Assembly (NCBI GenBank): GCA_963969345.1
Contig: OZ017767.1
Coordinates: 11,228,471-11,292,470 of the forward strand
Direction: 5' to 3'
From: Turbatrix aceti
Taxonomy: Eukaryota > Nematoda > Chromadorea > Rhabditida > Panagrolaimidae
DNA: 64,000 nucleotides
A program made the position numbers and the translations under genes. Below the pieces are notes generated by a model. The model was given only the letters and a program-made list of their open reading frames with translations. It ran no database searches and was not told the origin of the DNA. This document shows, piece after piece, positions 58,950 to 64,000 of the stretch. How positions within the stretch are numbered: the first letter of the stretch is position 1; each line of letters starts with the position of its first letter.

Positions 58950-60771
58950 TTGAGAATAATGAGAAGAACAAATTCTGGATGAAAAAAATCAAATTAATAC
59001 CATAAAAGCATGTGAAATTGGACATGCAATCTATTTTACAACAGCATAAAAATTTTCCCTTTTATGTGAGTCACCAACTTGATAAGACTGTTGATAAGAC
59101 AGGCATTACTCCCAAAAGAATGTCTGTCTTATCAACAGTCTTCAAATTGCCTATGGGAAACAAGCAATTGACATACTGAGATGATCAATGAAGGTTCAAC
59201 GGGTGCTGATTTAAAAAAATTTTTTTTACATCAAGGCATAAAATAAGTTATGCTAGTCCAAAAAGCATTGAGGCGGCTATGTATCGGATTTTTGAAGTTG
59301 TTGGAAATGATAGACGGTTTATACTGGGCCTTCGATGTTATTTATTTATGGGACAATACAACAACAATTGGGTCAGAGCCATATTCAAATCCCAGCTTGT
59401 TCCCAGCATTGTTCGGAGCGACTGCAGCAAGTGTGAATGCCGCCCGGAGGGGCAAGTGTGAATGCCGCCCGTGCACGGTGAAGCGCTCGCATTCTCAAAG
59501 GATGCTACAATACTTTGAAGCTTGGTTTGCTGCTAATATGAGCATAAATAACAATTTTCTTGCTACGGATGCATCCGCAGATGTTGTTTTCTGCGGACGA
59601 TACAGGCCGATAGAGTCGTGCACAACGCGTGCCTAAACGGGCCAGCAAAAACTAAATGAGTGTCTGTCCGGATTTAGTTTTTTGTTCGGTCAGTTTTTTA
59701 TGACACTTTTTATGACTTTCTATTCATTGTTCTAAAATTTTATTACACGACCTGCAAATGAATATCGGAGTTTTTTGATGCACTACATGTGATTTTTTCC
59801 ATCTCAAGTGATCTTAGCTCGGGTAACCTTTTCTTTTAGCAGTTTTGTTCTCCCTGAGTCTGTTCTTCACTGTCTGCTCTGAAGATGGCGCACAATCGAC
59901 CAAAACCTGCGCGCAATGATTTTTGTCTTTTATTTTTACTCCTTGGAAAAAAAAGAAGTAGCAGTCATATCAAGTGGTAGGTCATCATCAATCATGAGTG
60001 TCTCCGATACCACAGGGGAGAGTTGCGCACCTTCACCACCTCCACCGCCGACTGATAAGGGCCGCGCAGTTGCCACCTCGGACAAAAAGCGCCCCGCGCG
60101 TGCGTGCGTGCATGCACGTGCGAATGAAAAAGTTCTATTTTAGGATGCGTTTGTGCTTGAATTCGTTCTATCCTCGTCAATAACAACAGTCTTGAAGTTC
60201 GGTGGAGTCCTTGATTTATGTTGAATTTTATTGGATGAGATGAGGATGATGCCACTTCTACCATGTCTCTGAATTTAGTATATCGGTTCGTACTATAAAT
60301 ATGTTAGACGATATATTTTTAATCGTACTGTAAGAGAGCAAAGTCTAATTTGGTTATAAGGACACGTAAACAAACACGTTGTGCTGCGCGAAAGGTGATT
60401 TTTTCATCATTAATTATTTATTTCTCACATCAGTTTGTTGTAGTCGTGTTGGTTATTGCGTCGAAACCATTCTTGATGAGCTAAAAAACGTGGTCCTGCC
60501 ACGAAAGCGCAGTTTTTGTAACCAGTTAGTTTTGGTACTCTTGGAACGATTTCTGTCTTGGCACGAAAATCGTTCTGCTTCTGTCCTACAGCGATTGTTC
60601 TTTTATTTAATAGAACTCGGCATTTTTTGTTGTGAGATTTTTATGATGTGCTACCCATAAAAAGAAGTCTAAAAAAATAAGTACACATGCATTTCCAATC
60701 CATCCTTTCTATCGCCTGGCTCGATAATCTATCTGTCTGCGCCGATGCAAGCAGCTCTACCGGACTACTAA
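58950..60771. other. Intergenic region, no gene supported
   Basis: A frame of 128 codons at 59250-59636 begins next to an isolated CAAGGCATAAAA MITE-like terminus (59234) and includes a short duplicated GTGTGAATGCCGCCCG (about 59430-59470). A second reading frame over the same DNA looks equally protein-like, so it may be a decayed gene. A short frame from 59994 (SVSDTTGESC) has no splice partner. Hairpin at 59084-59142. Confidence 0.35.
59084..59142. repeat. Perfect-stem hairpin, miRNA-like size
   Basis: AAGACTGTTGATAAGACAGG begins a 24-nt arm (59084-59107). The other arm is 59119-59142; only one position is not Watson-Crick paired, and it allows G-U on one strand. The loop is 11 nt and pairing continues imperfectly outward (CAACTTGA with CAAATTG). 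It could be a tiny fold-back repeat, a terminator-like structure or a small-RNA precursor. Confidence 0.75.
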
Positions 60772-61385
60772 CAAGGAAAGTGTCAGGGTTCATTTTGGAA
60801 TTTCTTCACGAAACTTTGCCAAAAGTTTGATTTTACTATGAGAAGTTTATACTGAAAAATTCAGTTGCACCGCTCATGATCTGACAGAGTTACGGTAGTC
60901 GAAAATCACGTTTTTGCCATTTTTGACGATTTTTGGCACGTTCTAGCTAACGAACAACGTTATTTTCAAAATCAGGGTGTGCATCAATCGACGTAGTTTT
61001 GCATGGAGAATCAGATAAAAATATAAAAATTTAGGTTTGTCACCTTAAAAAATGCCGAAATTTGCATTTGAAAAGAGGTCACAATGCCAACATTGGTTTC
61101 GGCATTTTTCAAGGTCACAACCCTACGTTATTTTATTTTTAACTGATTCTCCATAAAAAAATACGTCGGCTGATACACCACTTAGTTCTGAAAATGCCGT
61201 AGTTGTTTAGCTAGAACGTGCCAAAAATCGTCAAAAATGGCAAAAACGTGATTTTCGACTACCGTAACTCTGTCAGATCATGAGCGGTGCAACTGAATTT
61301 TTCAGTATAAACTTCTCATAGTAAAACCAAACTTTTGGCAAAGTTTCGTGAAGAAATTCCAAAATGAACCCTGACACTTTCCTTG
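60772..61385. mobile_element. 614-bp fold-back MITE with TAA duplication
   Basis: Arms of about 285-290 bp, beginning CAAGGAAAGTGTCAGGGTTC, are near-identical inverted copies for ~200 bp and then diverge toward a short centre near 61080. The 3-bp flank TAA is repeated at 60769-60771 and 61386-61388, the size and AT-rich type made by PIF/Harbinger elements. No coding capacity. Confidence 0.85.
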
Positions 61386-61388
61386 TAA

Positions 61389-64000
61389 GTGCTACACAAC
61401 TTTTTTTTGTGATCAATCAACGTGCCAGCCCATAAATCAATCTTCTTCTTCTGCTCGAGCTCGGACGTGGAGCGCTAAAATGCGTGTGCGTTGTGTAAAT
61501 TGTATGGGGGTAAGATGTTCGGTAGTAGCAAAAATATCAAGCAAGCCAACAACCAAAAATTAGTTTGGGCTGGGGGAAACAGAAGGAGATGAAAAAAGAG
61601 ACAGGGGGCAACAGGATAAATCTACGCGTACTCAATACTTACACCTTTAATGTGTATCCCTCGATCGCTATCACTTATCTTACCTTCTCCACTCCATTGT
61701 TACTTTTTTGTTTTTTTGTTGTTGCAATTATTGTATTTTAAAAAATCAATTGAGGAATCGTTTTTTTAGAATTTTATTTACTTTGTCCGAAACGCCTGTT
61801 AAATGACAAAGTAAAAAACACGTTTAAAAAACTTGTATGTTTGTATGCTCACATGATTCAGGAATGAGTTTAAATTGCGTTTGTGTTTTAGATCTTATAA
61901 GATTTCCATAGATAGTTTGTGTAACATTTACAAAACCTTTAATGTACTCAAATCACGTGCGCAAAGGACACTGTAAAAACTTGTTTTTTTTGCGCTCTGA
62001 TATTTATAAAAAGTTATGTTTTGATTGATCATGATCTGCAATTTATTAAAATTTGGTGACGATAATGGTTTTAATAATCTCAGAACGCCGTAATAGTCCA
62101 GTCAGTTAAAGATACAGTACCGGTCAAAAATAAGTTTCAATTAACTTTTTTTTTTAAATAAACCACTAGATTTTTTTGTACAACTACCTCATTTTACAAC
62201 AATTAGGATTTGTCACATATTCTCACACATCTACCAGATCAGAAATTAATTACTTTCAATTTTACGATCGAATTAGATACTTTGGTTGTAACAATTTGCG
62301 ACATTGAATTACACACGGAGACACCTTTAAAAGCGCTATCAAATGCAACTTTTTTTGTCGGGCATCAGCGTGTGTGCGTTCACACACGTTCATTTGTATG
62401 AGTGTGTAACAAAAGTTGCAACACTTTGTCTGTTTTTTATGATACCCCAATGCCTATCACTTTGTACCAATTAATTCTCCTTCATCTCCGCCGTTCACAC
62501 ATGCATGCACATCATCAGTGTGCGTAATGTGGGAATCGGAAAACAGGGAAAAAAATAAATATGTCAAGAAAGCAGCAGCTTTTTTTTCTAGATATCATTT
62601 TTGCACTGTTGTGTGATTTTTTATTCATTTTTAGACATTATAGATATTAGGAAATTGCTACATTTTACATAAAAAAAATTATTTAACAAAAAAATTTTAG
62701 TTTTTTTTTTCAAAAAATTGAATAAGAAACTGTTTTGTGAATTTCTAACAAAAGGTTGAAAATGCCGATTAAATCACCTAAAAATTAATGTAATTTGTTG
62801 TGGCAAATAATTGCAAGTGTGTCAACATTTTTTTCTTTTGTAACAGCAATGATGGATAGATAATTAAGTGAACACTTTGCACTCTGGAGTCCATGAAAAA
62901 AACTAAATATTTTTTTTATAGGCATCAGGTGCTAAAATGGTTTCTGCACCTGACTTGCAATTTTGGAACCAATTTTTTGTAAATCAATTGGGAAAAATAA
63001 TGTGCATAATAGTGTATAATAATTTGAATACTGTATGAAAAAAGTATTAAATAGTTTTTTATTTTTTATTGTTTTTAAACAAGCTTGCATTTTTTTAATC
63101 TGAATTACAATTATTTTTTTGTCCGTCTGGCAGCATCCAATCACATTACAATTTTATACCTGTGTTTTTGATCTCTGTCTAGCTACATACGTGCCGTGAA
63201 GATCGTTAAGTCAACGGCCTGGCCTTTAATCTGTGTGTCGTCATGGCATTAAATCTGCGACATTGTCATAAAAACGAGGAATTCGTAAAAAACCCATTTG
63301 CCGATTTGAATGAGATGATTTTTTTCTTCATCGAAGACATCGACGTCTTCGAAAATTGTTTTCTTTTTAGCCAGCAGCACGCAACAGACTCAGACTCACC
63401 TGCCGGGAGGTAACGTAAACACATTTTTTTTTCTCGATGCCAATGAGGATCTGACCTCACAGGTGACCGCATCGCGTCGATGGATAGAAAATCTGCAGCA
63501 CTAGACGAGACAAAAGATGATTGCGGCGAGATCAAAGTAATTTTTTGTCAGGTTTAAATACCCCTGTTTTCGCTCTCTTTCTCTGCTCTTTGTACGATGC
63601 TGCATTACGGTAGTTGACACGTCAGGTGAGATAGGTGCTGTGCGTGAGTGGTGCGCACGCGCATGCGTGACTGACACATTCCGTAGAGATCGTATTTCAA
63701 TATTTTGAATTCCCAGGTGAAAGAAAATACATAATCGCTGAAAGAAAGTCGAACACATCACTGAGGCAGGAAGTTGTCAGAACGAGCCGGTTTATGTAGC
63801 ATTTGCGTGGATGCATACCTTAAATACCTAGGGGCATTCCTGAGTTTCAAACAATGTTTAATATAAAATGATTAATAAAATTGCATTTAAAACTTTTTGT
63901 GTTGAGAGCCTGTAAAAAAAATTGTCTTTTCATTTTTTTATCAGTTTTTTTACGATTTACAATAAAAATCTTTGAACTCTGAAGAAGGGGGTCTTAACAC
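61389..64000. other. AT-rich region to the window end, no gene supported
   Basis: Open frames at 63266-63535 and 63501-63761 (minus) have no recognisable product or splice logic. Nothing else identified. Confidence 0.35.

Noticed and set aside
59250..59636. 128-codon plus-strand ORF
   Set aside because: Two overlapping frames look equally plausible and part is a small tandem duplication; possibly a decayed gene, not a supported one.

Overview
The window looks like nuclear DNA of a nematode, or a close relative. The host DNA is AT-rich. Introns run from about 45 bp to 11.7 kb and most end in TTTCAG or TTTTAG. There are two serpentine (chemoreceptor-type) 7TM genes, a calmodulin whose C-terminus is the nematode-type MMTTK, and a BEL/Pao retrotransposon with a phlebovirus-type envelope ORF of the kind known from nematode elements. 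Species cannot be named from the sequence alone.

Layout. 0-1.3 kb: 3' part of an HflX/GTPBP6-type GTPase (+), followed directly by a hAT-like MITE. 2.4-3.6 kb: a serpentine receptor (+). 4.4-4.7 kb: a small one-TM protein (+). 4.85-18.1 kb: an SLC17-type anion transporter on the - strand. Its coding exons are separated by an 11.7-kb intron that holds a second 7TM receptor gene on the same strand and a 9.4-kb BEL/Pao element. That element has identical LTRs and an intact target duplication, and is itself split by a hAT-like MITE. 20-22.9 kb: MAD1 spindle-checkpoint protein (-). 26.3-26.9 kb: a third hAT-like MITE. 28 kb: a small ORF behind a strong splice acceptor. 28.3-45.9 kb: gene-poor, with several CT/GC-richer islands and a nearly perfect 1.57-kb fold-back element. 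45.9-49.4 kb: calmodulin (+). 50.3-56.4 kb: exportin-2/CAS (CSE1L) (-), seven coding exons, with a 1.9-kb fold-back element in its largest intron. 57.4-57.8 kb: a small secreted six-cysteine protein with a TATA box (+). 57.9-58.9 kb: a GT43 beta-1,3-glucuronyltransferase (-). The rest is non-coding, with a small fold-back element at 60.8 kb.

The host genes are unrelated housekeeping or sensory genes and form no evident pathway or operon. Mobile DNA shapes the window: three MITEs with 8-bp duplications that all carry arrays of short CCGG-bearing motifs, three long fold-back elements, a LINE tail and a young LTR element. I reconstructed exon coordinates by hand from splice signals, reading frame and family similarity. 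They are predictions, not transcript-supported.
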